DNA of 64,000 nt from Streptomyces sp. R302 (GCF_012927245.1 NZ_JABBGE010000006.1:186001-250000), one strand, 5' to 3'. Positions 8,937-17,773 are shown, counted from the stretch's first letter. Numbers and translations are program-made. Notes: generated by a model from the sequence alone, not told the origin.

Positions 8937-9160
8937 CGCGCACTCCTTTGTGTCGCGTCAGGTCGAGGACGTGGGACCGTTCGGTCGCGGTGGCGCCGGT
9001 CTGGGGCGGGGCCGCGGCCGAGGTGGGTGGCCAGTCCCCTGGGCGGCCGTGGAGCGGTGTGTCGCTCCGGTGGCCGTCCGTGGGCATCAGATTAACCAAA
9101 TGAGCAGGCGTGCGCTCTACCGGGCTCAAAAATGTGACGCATTCGGGTGACAGAGACCGA

Positions 9161-9193
9161 AAGAGCGCCCTTCCCGGCGGGAAGGGCGCTCTT
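9161..9193 (-). terminator. Hairpin terminator of the zinc-ribbon SDR gene
   Basis: Perfect 15-bp stem (AAGAGCGCCCTTCCC at 9161-9175 and its complement at 9179-9193) with a 3-nt loop, directly after the minus-strand stop at 9216. Confidence 0.9.
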
Positions 9194-9215
9194 GAAGCGG
9201 GGTCGGCAGGGGTGC

Positions 9216-10691
9216 TCACCACTTGCCGGGGGCGTAGTCCTTCATGAACACGCCGTACAGGTCCTCGCCGGCCTCGCCGCGGACCACCGGGTCGTAGACG
9301 CGGGCCGCGCCGTCGACCAGGTCGAGCGGGGCGTGGAAGCCCGCCTCGGCGAGCCGCAGCTTCTCGAAGTGCGGGCGCTCGTCGGTGATCCAGCCGGTGT
9401 CGACCGAGGTCATGAGGATCTTGTCGGACTCGAACATCTCCTGGGCGCTGGTCCGGGTCACCATGTTCATGGCGGCCTTCGCGGCGTTGGTGTTCGGGTG
9501 CCCGGCGCCCTTGTAGCCGCGGGAGAAGACTCCCTCCATGGCGGAGACGTTCACGACGTACGCCCGGCCGCTCGCCGCCTGCGCCGCGGCCTTCGCCATC
9601 GACGGGCGCAGCGCGCTGATCAGGATGAACGGCGAGGTGTAGTTGCAGAGCTGGGTCTCCAGGAGCTCCACCGGGGAGATCTGGTCGATGGTCTGCACCC
9701 AGGTGTTGGACTCCACCACGTCCGGCAGCAGGCCGCCGGCGTCGATCGCGGTGCCCGCCTGGTACTGCTCCAGGCTCGCGTTGCCCGCGACGAGCGCGAG
9801 GTCGGCGACCTTCTGGGCGTCGAGGCCGCTGGTGCCGACGGGGAGCGCGGCGAGGCCGTCGACCGCGCCGGAGTTGAAGGCGCCGATGACGTGGTGGGCG
9901 GGCAGTTCACCGGCCGGCAGCGGCGCGGTCTCGCCGTCGGCCAGGGCCGCGTACGCGGAGGGCAGCCGGCGCACGGTCTGCGTGGCGTTGTTGATCAGGA
10001 TGTCCAGCGGACCGGCGGCGGAGACCTGCTCGGCGAGGGCCACGGCCTGGCCCGGGTCGCGCAGGTCGATGCCGACGACCTCCAGGCGGTGGATCCACTC
10101 CGCCGAGTCCTCCATCGCCTTGAAGCGGCGGATGGCGTCCTTGGGGAAGCGGGTGGTGATCGTGGTGTGCGCGCCGTCGCGGAGCAGCCGCAGCGCGATG
10201 TACATGCCGATCTTGGCGCGGCCGCCGGTGAGCAGGGCGCGCTTGCCGGTGAGGTCGGCGCGGATGTCCCGCTTCGAGCGGTTGAGGGCCGCGCAGTCCT
10301 GGCAGAGCTGGTGGTAGAAGTAGTCGACCTCGACGTACCGGGTCTTGCAGGTGTAGCAGGACCGGGGGCGCTGGAGTATGCCCGCGATCCGGCCCGCCTC
10401 GGTGACCGAGGAGGGCAGGATGCCCTCGGTCTCGTCGTCGATGCGCTGGGCGGAGCCGGTCGCGGTCGCCTCGGTGACGGCCCGGTCGTGGGCGGTCTTG
10501 GCGGCCCGGCGCTCCTGGCGGCGGCGCTGCTTGACCATGCGGTAGATGCCGGCGGTGGCGCGGCGGACGGCGATCGCGTCGGGGTGGTCGACCTCGATCT
10601 TCTCCAGCTCGTCGAGCACGCTCAGGCAGACGGCCAGGCGCTCGGGGTCGATGCCCGGCCCGTACTCCTGGGTTTCTTCAGTCACCGTCAT
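9216..10691 (-). CDS. SDR-fold protein with N-terminal zinc ribbon and altered active site
   Basis: 491 residues from ATG 10691. The first 105 residues are charged and helical. A treble-clef or ribbon follows (Cys112-x2-Cys115 and Cys130-x2-Cys133). The rest is a Rossmann SDR domain: TGGRAKIG (155-162) binds the dinucleotide, LINNATQ is the NNAG equivalent (about 232-238), and Ser383 is in VSAMEG. The usual YxxxK catalytic pair reads T401-N-A-A-K405, so the proton-donating Tyr is missing. Length is about twice a classical SDR. Substrate unknown; cofactor-dependent sensing or a non-redox role is possible (inference). Confidence 0.75.
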   Translation of the reverse strand: MTVTEETQEYGPGIDPERLAVCLSVLDELEKIEVDHPDAIAVRRATAGIYRMVKQRRRQERRAAKTAHDRAVTEATATGSAQRIDDETEGILPSSVTEAGRIAGILQRPRSCYTCKTRYVEVDYFYHQLCQDCAALNRSKRDIRADLTGKRALLTGGRAKIGMYIALRLLRDGAHTTITTRFPKDAIRRFKAMEDSAEWIHRLEVVGIDLRDPGQAVALAEQVSAAGPLDILINNATQTVRRLPSAYAALADGETAPLPAGELPAHHVIGAFNSGAVDGLAALPVGTSGLDAQKVADLALVAGNASLEQYQAGTAIDAGGLLPDVVESNTWVQTIDQISPVELLETQLCNYTSPFILISALRPSMAKAAAQAASGRAYVVNVSAMEGVFSRGYKGAGHPNTNAAKAAMNMVTRTSAQEMFESDKILMTSVDTGWITDERPHFEKLRLAEAGFHAPLDLVDGAARVYDPVVRGEAGEDLYGVFMKDYAPGKW

Positions 10692-10753
10692 GGCCTTCGT
10701 CGTTCCTCGATCGCTCGCGGGCGGGGTGCCGCCGGGGTTCCGAAGGGACAACT

Positions 10754-11479
10754 TTACGGAGCCGGGGGCCGCCGCTCCAAACCCGTTCGCGGGGCGTGGT
10801 CGAACACACAGTCGCCGCAGAGGCCTCCGGGGGTGGCGCGGTAGTAGAGGCAGCAGGTGGTACGGCGCAGGGCGGGGCCGCGCAGGGTGCCGGCGAGGTC
10901 CGGGTGGTCGAGGAGCCCCTGGACGAGGGCGGCGGCCCGGGCGGCGGCCTCGGGCCGGTCGTGGGCGCGGGACCAGCGGATCAGCTCGCGCAGGGCGCCG
11001 GCGAGCGCGGAGCCCGCGTTGCCCCACAGCAGCCGGGGCGAGATCCGCCCGTCGCGGGCGAGGGCGGCGTGCAGCGGGACGAGGTGCGCCTCGTGGACGG
11101 CCTCGCGCAGCGCGTCGACGGTGGCGGGGCGGGTGCCGGCGCCGGCCCACCAGAGGTCGTCCGGTGCGCCGAGCGCCGGGTCCCAGCGCAGTTCGGCGGG
11201 GTCGAGGGCCGGGAAGCGGCCGCACAGGGCGGCGGGGCCGAGCGCGGTCGACCAGAGGCGGGCGGCGAGCCCGAGGTGGGCGACGGACGCGGCGACCCGC
11301 CGCTCGGGCGCCCCGAGCCGGGCGGCGACCTGGTCCACGCGCGCGTGGAGGGGGCCGTCGCCGCGTGCGTCGCCGTCGTAGAGGCGGGCGAGCGGACGGT
11401 GGTCGCCGCCGGCGGGCGGCGGGACGGTCCGCAGGGCGAAGAAGCCACCGAGTACCGTGCCGCTCGTCTCCGGTTCCAC
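10754..11479 (-). CDS. (2Fe-2S)-binding FhuF-like protein
   Basis: 241 residues from GTG 11479, chosen because GAGGGG lies 5 nt upstream. The C-terminus has the four-Cys FhuF-type cluster motif CC-x10-C-x2-C (TCCLYYRATPGGLCGDC, about residues 212-228). The body is helical and Ala/Leu-rich. FhuF-like proteins reduce ferric siderophores; many Streptomyces relatives are annotated only as Fe-S proteins. No siderophore genes are nearby, so the role here is not assigned. Confidence 0.75.
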   Translation of the reverse strand: MEPETSGTVLGGFFALRTVPPPAGGDHRPLARLYDGDARGDGPLHARVDQVAARLGAPERRVAASVAHLGLAARLWSTALGPAALCGRFPALDPAELRWDPALGAPDDLWWAGAGTRPATVDALREAVHEAHLVPLHAALARDGRISPRLLWGNAGSALAGALRELIRWSRAHDRPEAAARAAALVQGLLDHPDLAGTLRGPALRRTTCCLYYRATPGGLCGDCVFDHAPRTGLERRPPAP

Positions 11480-11785
11480 CGCTCCCCCTCGGATTCCGCC
11501 GCCGGCAGGGGCCCGGCGGTGCGGGGCCACCGTACTCCCCTGACGGCCGGGGATCTTACGGGCCAAAGTGGACCGGCCGACGCGGCGACTGGCTCAGGAT
11601 GTGGCTCCCGCACGCGCGTGCGAGCTGCGCCGGTACCGCTTCGCGCACCCGTTTCGTCCCGGTTGAACCCGCTGTGACCTGCGGTGGTGTACGACTCCGG
11701 TTGTACGGGACGGTCGCGTACTGCGTCGGCGGTACCGGTGAAGGCGTTCCCTGGTCTGACGACGGGAACGGCCCGGGGAGAGATC

Positions 11786-12763
11786 GTGGAGGGTATGAGT
11801 CCCCTCGTGCTGTCCGTCGTCCTGTCACTGGTCTCCGCGGTGGCGTACGCGGGCGCGGCGATCGTGCAGGAGCGGGTCGCCGCGGCCGCCTCCGGGCCGA
11901 CCTACGCGCCGCTGCGCAATCCGGTCTGGTGGGGCGCCGTCCTCCTCAACGGCCTGGGCGCGGCCCTGCACGTGGTCGCCCTCGCCTACGGGCCGCTGAG
12001 CGTGGTGCAGCCGCTGGGCGCCCTCACCATCGTCTTCGCGCTGCCGATGGCCGCCCTGTTCGTCCGCCGTCCGGCGGGACGGCGGGCCTGGCACGGGGCG
12101 CTGATGGCGACGGCGGGCCTGGCGGGGCTGCTCAGCGTGACGGACGGCGGCGAGGGCCGCACCCCCGACGGCGGCGAGCGCTGGCTGCTGGCCGGGGCCA
12201 CCTTCGCGGCGGTCGCGGCGCTCTTCGTCCTGGCACGGCTCGTCGGCCGCTCGGCGCTGCGCGGGGTCGCGCTGGCGACCGCGGCCGGTGTGGCCTTCGG
12301 GGTGGCCTCGGTCTTCACCAAGGCGGTCGCCGAGGAGTGGTCGCCGGACGCGCCGCTCGCCGAGTGGGGCTCCGCGCTGGCGCTGTCGGCGCTCGCGGTC
12401 ACCGGCCTGCTGCTGTCCCAGGCCTCGTACCGGGCCGCCGGGCTCGCCGCCCCGCTCGCCACGCTGACCGTCGTCAACCCCGTGGTGGCCGCCACCGTCG
12501 GCCTCACCCTTTTCGGGGAAGGCTTCCGGTACGGGACGGCCGGCACGGTCGCGGCGCTCGTCTGCGGCGCGGTCGCGGCGGGCGGACTCGTCGAGCTGAC
12601 CCTCGACCGGCTGGCCCGCCCCGGCGGGGACGGGCCCTCGGCGTCAGAGGGAGACGCCGCGCGCCCTGAGATAGGCGAGGGGGTCGATGTCGGAGCCGTA
12701 CCCGGGACCCGTCCGCACCTCGAAGTGGAGGTGCGGCCCCGAACTGTTGCCGGTCGATCCTGA
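11786..12763 (+). CDS. DMT-superfamily (EamA-like) transporter
   Basis: About 325 residues with roughly ten hydrophobic segments in two similar halves (APLRNPVWWGAVLLNGLG; LAAPLATLTVVNPVVA), as in drug/metabolite transporters without a known substrate. GTG 11786 has GGGGAG 5 nt upstream; ATG 11795 is the alternative. After the last membrane helix comes a charged tail of about 50 residues. Its 3' end overlaps the convergent Rpf gene by 120 nt, so the tail may be a run-on rather than a conserved part. Confidence 0.8.
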   Translation: MEGMSPLVLSVVLSLVSAVAYAGAAIVQERVAAAASGPTYAPLRNPVWWGAVLLNGLGAALHVVALAYGPLSVVQPLGALTIVFALPMAALFVRRPAGRRAWHGALMATAGLAGLLSVTDGGEGRTPDGGERWLLAGATFAAVAALFVLARLVGRSALRGVALATAAGVAFGVASVFTKAVAEEWSPDAPLAEWGSALALSALAVTGLLLSQASYRAAGLAAPLATLTVVNPVVAATVGLTLFGEGFRYGTAGTVAALVCGAVAAGGLVELTLDRLARPGGDGPSASEGDAARPEIGEGVDVGAVPGTRPHLEVEVRPRTVAGRS

Positions 12764-14026
12764 GCGCCCGATGCGCTGGCCGCCGGTGACCCGCTGCCCC
12801 TCGCGGACGGAGACGGCGGAGAGGTGGGCGTACTGGCTGTAGCGGCCGTCGTCGTGGCGGACGACGATCTGGTAGCCGTACGCGCCGGCCCACCCGGCGG
12901 AGACGATCCTCCCGTCGGAGACGGCCTTGACGGTGGTGCCCGTGGGCACCGGGAAGTCGACGCCGGTGTGGTAGCCGCTGGACCAGGACGAGCCGGGCTT
13001 GCCGTAGCGGGTGCCGATGTCGGCGGAGACGGGGGCGGAGTAGCGGTCCTCGCGGGGAGCGGCGGGCTTGGGCTTGCTCTGCTGCGTCGGCTTGGGCTTC
13101 GGCTTGGGCGTCGGCTTCGCCTGGGGCTTGGCCTGCTGCTGAGGCTTCGGCTGCGGCTTGGCCTGGGGCTTCTGCTGCGGCTTCGGCTGCGCCTGCGTGG
13201 GCGGGGTGGGCCGGTGGCCGGCGGGGGCGACGGCCGGGGGCTTCGTCGCGGGCGCCTGGGCGGCGGGGAGCTTCGGAGGCGCGGGCGGCTTGAGGGTGGG
13301 CGGTGCCTGCGGGGAGCTCGGCCGGGCGCTGGGCAGGGCGGGGGCGGGCGCGGGGCGGGCCGGGGCGGCGATCCGCAGGGTGAGGCGCTGGCCGGGCAGG
13401 ATCAGGTCGGGGTCTTCGCCGACGACCTTGCGGTTGATCTCGTACAGGCGCTGCCAGCCGCCGCGTACCCGTTCGTCGCGGGCGATCGCGGAGAGCGAGT
13501 CGCCGGGCGTGACGGTGTACATCTCGCGGACGGTGGGGACGGTCGTCGGACCGGGCTTCGCGGCGGCTTCCTGCGGTAACGCGCGCTGCGCGGGCAGCGA
13601 GGTGGTCCGTACGTCGTTGCCGCCGCCGGAGGCGTCCGGCGCGGGGCCGCCGCGGGCGAGTCCGGCGTCGGGGCCGCAGGCGGGCCAGGCGCCGGGGCCC
13701 TGGCCCTTGAGGACCCGCTCGGCGACGGCGATCTGCTGGTCCTTGGAGGCGAGGTCGGCGCGGGGGGCGAACTCGCGGCCGCCGTGGGCGACCCAGGTGG
13801 ACTGGCTGAACTGGAGGCCGCCGAAGTAGCCGTTCCCGGTGTTGATCCGCCAGTTGGAGGAGGATTCGCACCGGGCGACCTTCTCCCAGATGTCGAGCGA
13901 GGCGGCCTGCGCGGCGCCCGCGCCGACGAGGGGCAGGGCGATGCCGGCCCCTCCGGCGGTGACGGTGAGCGAGGCGCGGTTGATCCGGCTCGGCTGGTGG
14001 CGGCGGTGACGTCCGCGTACGGCCAT
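12644..14026 (-). CDS. Resuscitation-promoting-factor-like transglycosylase with LysM and M23 peptidase
   Basis: 460 residues from ATG 14026, with AGGGGGG 3 nt upstream. Signal peptide to about AQAAS (42). Rpf transglycosylase domain 43-115 (ARCESSSNWRINTGNGYFGG with the catalytic Glu), LysM about 168-215 (YTVTPGDSLSAIA), a Lys/Pro/Gln-rich linker about 225-335, and a C-terminal M23 endopeptidase (HTGVDFPVP and HLHFEV zinc ligands). It should cut both glycan and peptide bonds of peptidoglycan during germination or growth. It lies alone and converges on the DMT gene, overlapping its end. Confidence 0.9.
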   Translation of the reverse strand: MAVRGRHRRHQPSRINRASLTVTAGGAGIALPLVGAGAAQAASLDIWEKVARCESSSNWRINTGNGYFGGLQFSQSTWVAHGGREFAPRADLASKDQQIAVAERVLKGQGPGAWPACGPDAGLARGGPAPDASGGGNDVRTTSLPAQRALPQEAAAKPGPTTVPTVREMYTVTPGDSLSAIARDERVRGGWQRLYEINRKVVGEDPDLILPGQRLTLRIAAPARPAPAPALPSARPSSPQAPPTLKPPAPPKLPAAQAPATKPPAVAPAGHRPTPPTQAQPKPQQKPQAKPQPKPQQQAKPQAKPTPKPKPKPTQQSKPKPAAPREDRYSAPVSADIGTRYGKPGSSWSSGYHTGVDFPVPTGTTVKAVSDGRIVSAGWAGAYGYQIVVRHDDGRYSQYAHLSAVSVREGQRVTGGQRIGRSGSTGNSSGPHLHFEVRTGPGYGSDIDPLAYLRARGVSL

Positions 14027-14125
14027 GGGCCCCCCTAGAACACAGCGACAGCGGTCCAAGTTACGGGGGTGGCACGCTGTGTGACAAGCCGGACGCGGAA
14101 GTCCGCCGGGGTCGACTCCCTTGTG

Positions 14126-14335
14126 TCACCGGGCCGTTGGCGGACCGCCGTGTCCGGCGGGGCCCGGCTGGGGCTGCGGCTCGGGCGGCGGCACGGGCCC
14201 GCCGGGCTGGGGCGGCTCGGGCGGGGCCGGGTCGGGCGGCACGGGCACGGGGTTCGGCGGCGGCACCGGCGGGGGGCCGGGCTGCGGCGGCGGGATCGGC
14301 GAGGGCGGCAGCGGGTCGGGATACGGATGGGTCAT
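14126..14335 (-). CDS. Proline-rich 69-residue protein
   Basis: ATG 14335 has GGGAGG 7 nt upstream. The product starts MTHPYPDPLPP and is about half proline with Gly, Gln and Val; there is no signal or membrane segment. The composition resembles cytosolic polyproline tails of Streptomyces. No family is recognised; the good ribosome-binding site is the main support, and GC-rich low-complexity sequence can stay open by chance. Confidence 0.45.
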   Translation of the reverse strand: MTHPYPDPLPPSPIPPPQPGPPPVPPPNPVPVPPDPAPPEPPQPGGPVPPPEPQPQPGPAGHGGPPTAR

Positions 14336-14406
14336 GACGGACCTCCCGGTCGACGGCCCCCCGCGGTCTCCCCCTCTCTACCAGGGTGACACCGCGCGGA
14401 GCCGCT

Positions 14407-14766
14407 TCACCACAGACCGGGCGTGGCGGCCAGCTGCCGCTCGGCGGCGCGGGTCACGTCGGCGGAGACCGGCGGCGCCTCCTCGGGGTGCCGCCGGGCC
14501 CACTTGGCGGCGTACGGGCAGAGCGGCACGACGGGGACGCCGTCGCGAGCGGCCATGGCGTAGAACTCGCGCACGAGCGCGCCGGCGATCCCCCGCCCCT
14601 CGTGGCCGGCGTCGACGACCGTGTGGACGACGACGAGGGCGTGCGGCTCCTGGTCGAGGGCGAAGTAGACGATCACGCCGGCGAAGACGCCGTCGGCGTA
14701 CGCCTCCAGGCGGCCCCGCTCCCGGACGTCACGGATCTCCGGTTCCACCTGCTGCCGCTCGGCCAT
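14407..14766 (-). CDS. GNAT-family N-acetyltransferase (YjdJ-like)
   Basis: 119 residues. It contains the short GNAT core: YADGVFAGVIVYF strand pair, HTVVDAGHEGRGIAGALV (acetyl-CoA pyrophosphate loop about 48-65) and CPYAAKWARRHPE. The size and the C-terminal YAxxWxxRHP signature fit the GNAT-like PF14542 group. Substrate unknown. It lies 18 nt downstream of panD on the same strand and is probably cotranscribed. Confidence 0.85.
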   Translation of the reverse strand: MAERQQVEPEIRDVRERGRLEAYADGVFAGVIVYFALDQEPHALVVVHTVVDAGHEGRGIAGALVREFYAMAARDGVPVVPLCPYAAKWARRHPEEAPPVSADVTRAAERQLAATPGLW

Positions 14767-14784
14767 GCGCCGCGCTCCCTCGGG

Positions 14785-15210
14785 TCAGACGGACGCCGGC
14801 ACCGCGTGCGGCGGACGCACCGTGTCGCTGCCGGGCACGGGCGCCGAGGCGTCGGCACCCAGCTCCACGATGCGGTTCGCACCGTCGACGTGCACGACGC
14901 GCGGCACGAACGCCCGCGCCTCCGCGTCGTCCATCTGGGCGTAACTGATGAGGATCACCAGGTCGCCGGGGTGGACCAGATGGGCGGCCGCGCCGTTGAT
15001 CCCGATGACACCGGACCCGCGCTCGCCCTCGATGACATAGGTCTCGAGCCGGGCACCGTTGGTGATGTCCACGATGTGCACGAGCTCACCGGGCAGCAGG
15101 TCGGCGGCGTCGAGCAGATCGGCGTCCACGGTGACGGAACCCACGTAGTGCAGGTCGGCCTGGGTGACGGTGGCGCGGTGGATCTTGGACTTGAATATTG
15201 TTCGTATCAT
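14785..15210 (-). CDS. panD: Aspartate 1-decarboxylase proenzyme
   Basis: 141 residues beginning MIRTIFKSKIHRATVTQADL. The self-cleavage site Gly24-Ser25 (HYVGSVTVD) yields the pyruvoyl cofactor; Lys9 and the NGAAAH segment (about 72-77) are the expected active-site elements. The enzyme makes beta-alanine from aspartate for pantothenate and CoA. ATG 15210 follows GGGAG at 7 nt. The C-terminal 20 residues (VPGSDTVRPPHAVPASV) extend beyond the usual 127-139 residues. Confidence 0.95.
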   Translation of the reverse strand: MIRTIFKSKIHRATVTQADLHYVGSVTVDADLLDAADLLPGELVHIVDITNGARLETYVIEGERGSGVIGINGAAAHLVHPGDLVILISYAQMDDAEARAFVPRVVHVDGANRIVELGADASAPVPGSDTVRPPHAVPASV

Positions 15211-15595
15211 CGAGGTACTCCCGGACATAGGCTCCCTGCCTGCGTTTTTGCAGGTCAAGGGCTGTTTCCACACCCTACAACGAGTCGCCGGCCCAGGCAG
15301 CTGTCCCCAGGTTCTCCAGGACTCGCGCTGACCACTTGCCGACTTTCCTGACGCATCATCAGGTAGCACCGGGGAGCTTCACCCGCCCCTCTGGACCCAC
15401 CACGACGACTCCACAAGCCTACGCAGCTATCGCCCACGAGCCTCCGTGATCACCGTCACCCCGACGGGTCGGCGACGGCCTCGTCTCCGACCGCACCGCC
15501 AACGCCTGACCACGACCCCGATCGGGCACTCATGCCTCCACCCCGACCACACACCGGCTCTTTGTGCGAGGGCTGGCGTGTTTGGCCGGGGAAGT
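15211..15595. other. 385-bp intergenic stretch upstream of panD
   Basis: Between panD and the terminator of the FG-GAP gene. It holds the 35-bp hairpin motif described separately (15234-15268). No convincing gene: the open frames are Arg/Pro-rich with no Shine-Dalgarno or family signature. Confidence 0.5.
15234..15268 (+). repeat. 35-bp hairpin motif, copy A
   Basis: Begins CCCTGCCTGCGTTTTTGCAG; 29 of 35 bases match a second copy at 60276-60310. CCTGC and GCAGG can pair around a T-rich loop. Function unknown; recombination-site-like or a small structured RNA element are both possible. Confidence 0.4.
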
Positions 15596-15643
15596 CCTCG
15601 CCCCCTTGACGGCAACTGTGTCAGTTGGGCCAAGGGGGCGAGG
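15596..15643 (-). terminator. Long two-tier hairpin terminator
   Basis: Outer arms CCTCGCCCCCTTG (15596-15608) and CAAGGGGGCGAGG (15631-15643) pair perfectly; inside the loop CAACTG (15613-15618) pairs with CAGTTG (15622-15627). It follows the minus-strand stop at 15653. Confidence 0.85.
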
Positions 15644-15652
15644 AGGCATTGG

Positions 15653-17182
15653 TCAGAGGGTGACCATCAGCGTGCCGGCGTCGAAGTAGGTGCCCATGTT
15701 CTTGCGGACCGAGACCTCGCCGTTGTGGATCACGTGGACGTACATGTCGGCCTTGCCATCGCCGGTGGTGTCACCGAAGCGGAGGCGTCCCATGTCGTCG
15801 CCGTTGATGAAGCGGCCCCAGCCGGCGGACCAGTGGGTGCCGCCGTCGAAGTAGGTGCCCATGTTCTTGCGGACCGCGATCTTGCCGTCGTTGGTGTGGA
15901 CGATGAGGTCGTCCTTGCCGTCGCCGGTGATGTCCGCGAAGTACAGACGACCCATGTCGGTACCGGTGACGAAGCGGCCCCAGCCGGCGGACCAGTGGGT
16001 GCCGCCGTCGAAGTAGGTGCCCATGTTCTTGCGGACGGCTATGTTGCCGTCGTTGGTGTGGACGATGAGGTCGTCCTTGCCGTCGCCGGTGATGTCCGCG
16101 AAGTACAGACGACCCATGTCGGTACCGGTGACGAAGCGGCCCCAGCCGGCGGACCAGTGGGTGCCGCCGTCGAAGTAGGTGCCCATGTTCTTGCGGACGG
16201 CTATGTTGCCGTCGTTGGTGTGGACGATGAGGTCGTCCTTGCCGTCGCCGGTGATGTCCGCGAAGTACAGACGGCCCATGTCGTTGCCGGTGAGGAAGCG
16301 TCCCCAGCCGTTCGACATGACGGTGCCCGCCCCGAAGCTGCTGCCGAGGTTGCGGTGGACGACCACCGCGCCGTCCGTGCGCTGCAGCACGAGGTCGTCC
16401 TTGCCGTCGCCGTCGATGTCGGCGGGCGTGACCTTCTCACGGCTGGCGATTTCCTTCACCCAGCCGGCCAGCCCGTCGACACGGGTGTCGACGGCGCCGG
16501 TACGGGTCTCGGCCGGGTCGATGCCCAGGCAGCCGCCCTGCCACGACCGGGAGCCCACAGCGACGAGTTCGGGGGTTCCGTTGACCGTGCGCAGCGCCGG
16601 GCCGCCGGCGTCCCCCTGACAGACGGTCGCGGTGTCGGAACCGTCGAGGTTCACGTCCGTGCCGGTGGTGGAAGCGACGGTGAAGGTGCCGCTGTGGAGC
16701 TTGTCGGGCACCCACTCGGTCTTCGTCCGGCCGAATCCGGCCTTCGTCAGCTGCTCCCCGGCGGTGGCGGCGGTGGCGGCGACCCGGACCGGGACGGCGA
16801 CGGAGCCGGGAACCCTGGTGCTGAGTCTGACCAGAACCAGATCGCGGTCGGCGTGGGGCACGAGGGCGAGGGCCTGCTGGACGCTGCCTCCGGTCTGTGT
16901 CAGGTCGGTGCGGCCGACGGTGACGGTGGTGGCGACCGCGGGTCTGCCGCTGGCCGAGACGCCGGCGGTGGTGAAGCAGCTCTTCGCGGTGAGAACCCAC
17001 TGCGGGTCGACGAGCGCGCCGGTGCAGGCCGCCTTCTCCCCGATAACGATCTTTGCGGTGAAGTTCAACTGCGCTGAGGCGTCGCCACCTTCAAGGGCGG
17101 TGGCGGGGAGGACGGTGGCGGCGGTGGCGAGCACGGTGGCGGCGCCAGCAGCCCACACGAAGCGCGAACGCTTTGCTGTCAT
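15653..17182 (-). CDS. Secreted degenerate trypsin-like protein with FG-GAP repeats
   Basis: 509 residues; ATG 17182 has AAGGAA 5 nt upstream; signal peptide to about residue 29. Residues 32-245 have the S1 trypsin fold, but two catalytic residues are changed: His57 equivalent is Ser68 (TAKSC), Ser195 equivalent is Ala192 (GDAGG), and only Asp114 remains. From about 253, five FG-GAP/VCBS blades (DITGDGKDDLIV Ca-binding loops) form a partial or full beta-propeller. It is probably an extracellular binding protein rather than a protease. Similar inactive S1 domains occur in other Streptomyces proteins (recollection). Confidence 0.85.
   Translation of the reverse strand: MTAKRSRFVWAAGAATVLATAATVLPATALEGGDASAQLNFTAKIVIGEKAACTGALVDPQWVLTAKSCFTTAGVSASGRPAVATTVTVGRTDLTQTGGSVQQALALVPHADRDLVLVRLSTRVPGSVAVPVRVAATAATAGEQLTKAGFGRTKTEWVPDKLHSGTFTVASTTGTDVNLDGSDTATVCQGDAGGPALRTVNGTPELVAVGSRSWQGGCLGIDPAETRTGAVDTRVDGLAGWVKEIASREKVTPADIDGDGKDDLVLQRTDGAVVVHRNLGSSFGAGTVMSNGWGRFLTGNDMGRLYFADITGDGKDDLIVHTNDGNIAVRKNMGTYFDGGTHWSAGWGRFVTGTDMGRLYFADITGDGKDDLIVHTNDGNIAVRKNMGTYFDGGTHWSAGWGRFVTGTDMGRLYFADITGDGKDDLIVHTNDGKIAVRKNMGTYFDGGTHWSAGWGRFINGDDMGRLRFGDTTGDGKADMYVHVIHNGEVSVRKNMGTYFDAGTLMVTL
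15660..16440. repeat. Tandem 162-bp repeats coding FG-GAP blades
   Basis: Phase is shown by a GCCGCCGTCGAAGTAGGTGC landmark recurring at about 15839, 16001 and 16163. The middle units are nearly identical over 54 codons, while the outer units diverge. Recent duplication or gene conversion is indicated. Confidence 0.9.
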
Positions 17183-17278
17183 GAGTGTTCCTTGATGGTG
17201 AAGGAGGAGAGCTTCGGCTGCCGCATGAGTTGTTTCCTCGCTGCGGGACCCAAAGGGTGAACAGGCCTTCTGACGTTC

Positions 17279-17773
17279 CTACTTGGAGGTGCGGATCTCG
17301 ACGAGCATGAAATCGCGGCCTTCGGGGTCCGCGCTCTCCCCGACTGGAGTCCAGGTGTTCTTGGTGATGTCGAACGACTTCTCTTCGGCGCCGACGGTCA
17401 TGTCGACCCGCGTGGTGTAGTCGTTGCCCTTGATGAGGTGCACCGAAGGGATCTCCATGGTCAGCCAGCCGGAACTGCCGGTGACCTTGAAGCAGATCTT
17501 GGCCTTGTCACGGGCCCAGACCTCGAGCAGTCCGGTCTCGCTGGCACAGTCGGCCAGCACGATGTGCCCGTCGCCCCGCTTCAGGACGATGTCCTTCTCG
17601 GCGAGGATCTTGTCCGCGTTCGGGTAGTTGTAGCCCTCCACGGCATAGCCGGGTGCCTCGTCGGCCACGGATTCCGTGTTCCCCGTCGGCTGGCCCGCCG
17701 ACGAAGTCGTCCACAGCACGGCCGCCAGGCCGGCGGTACATGCCGTCGCAATGATGCGAGTGACGAGTCTCAT
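17279..17773 (-). CDS. Small secreted protein of unknown function
   Basis: 164 residues from ATG 17773, with AGAGGG 8 nt upstream. Residues 1-26 form a signal peptide (RLVTRIIATACTAGLAAVLW). The mature part has two Cys (in LADCASE and AKICFKV), likely one disulfide, and a beta-rich pattern. It sits 97 nt upstream of the FG-GAP gene on the same strand, with no strong terminator between, so cotranscription and joint secretion are plausible. No family recognised. Confidence 0.65.
   Translation of the reverse strand: MRLVTRIIATACTAGLAAVLWTTSSAGQPTGNTESVADEAPGYAVEGYNYPNADKILAEKDIVLKRGDGHIVLADCASETGLLEVWARDKAKICFKVTGSSGWLTMEIPSVHLIKGNDYTTRVDMTVGAEEKSFDITKNTWTPVGESADPEGRDFMLVEIRTSK

Noticed and set aside
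14027..14125. Possible ydaO/c-di-AMP riboswitch upstream of the Rpf gene
   Set aside because: Such leaders precede some Streptomyces rpf genes, but only about 100 nt is available and the conserved motifs are absent.
15660..16440. CRISPR-like array
   Set aside because: The repeats are 162 bp, in frame, and code for FG-GAP blades; no spacers.
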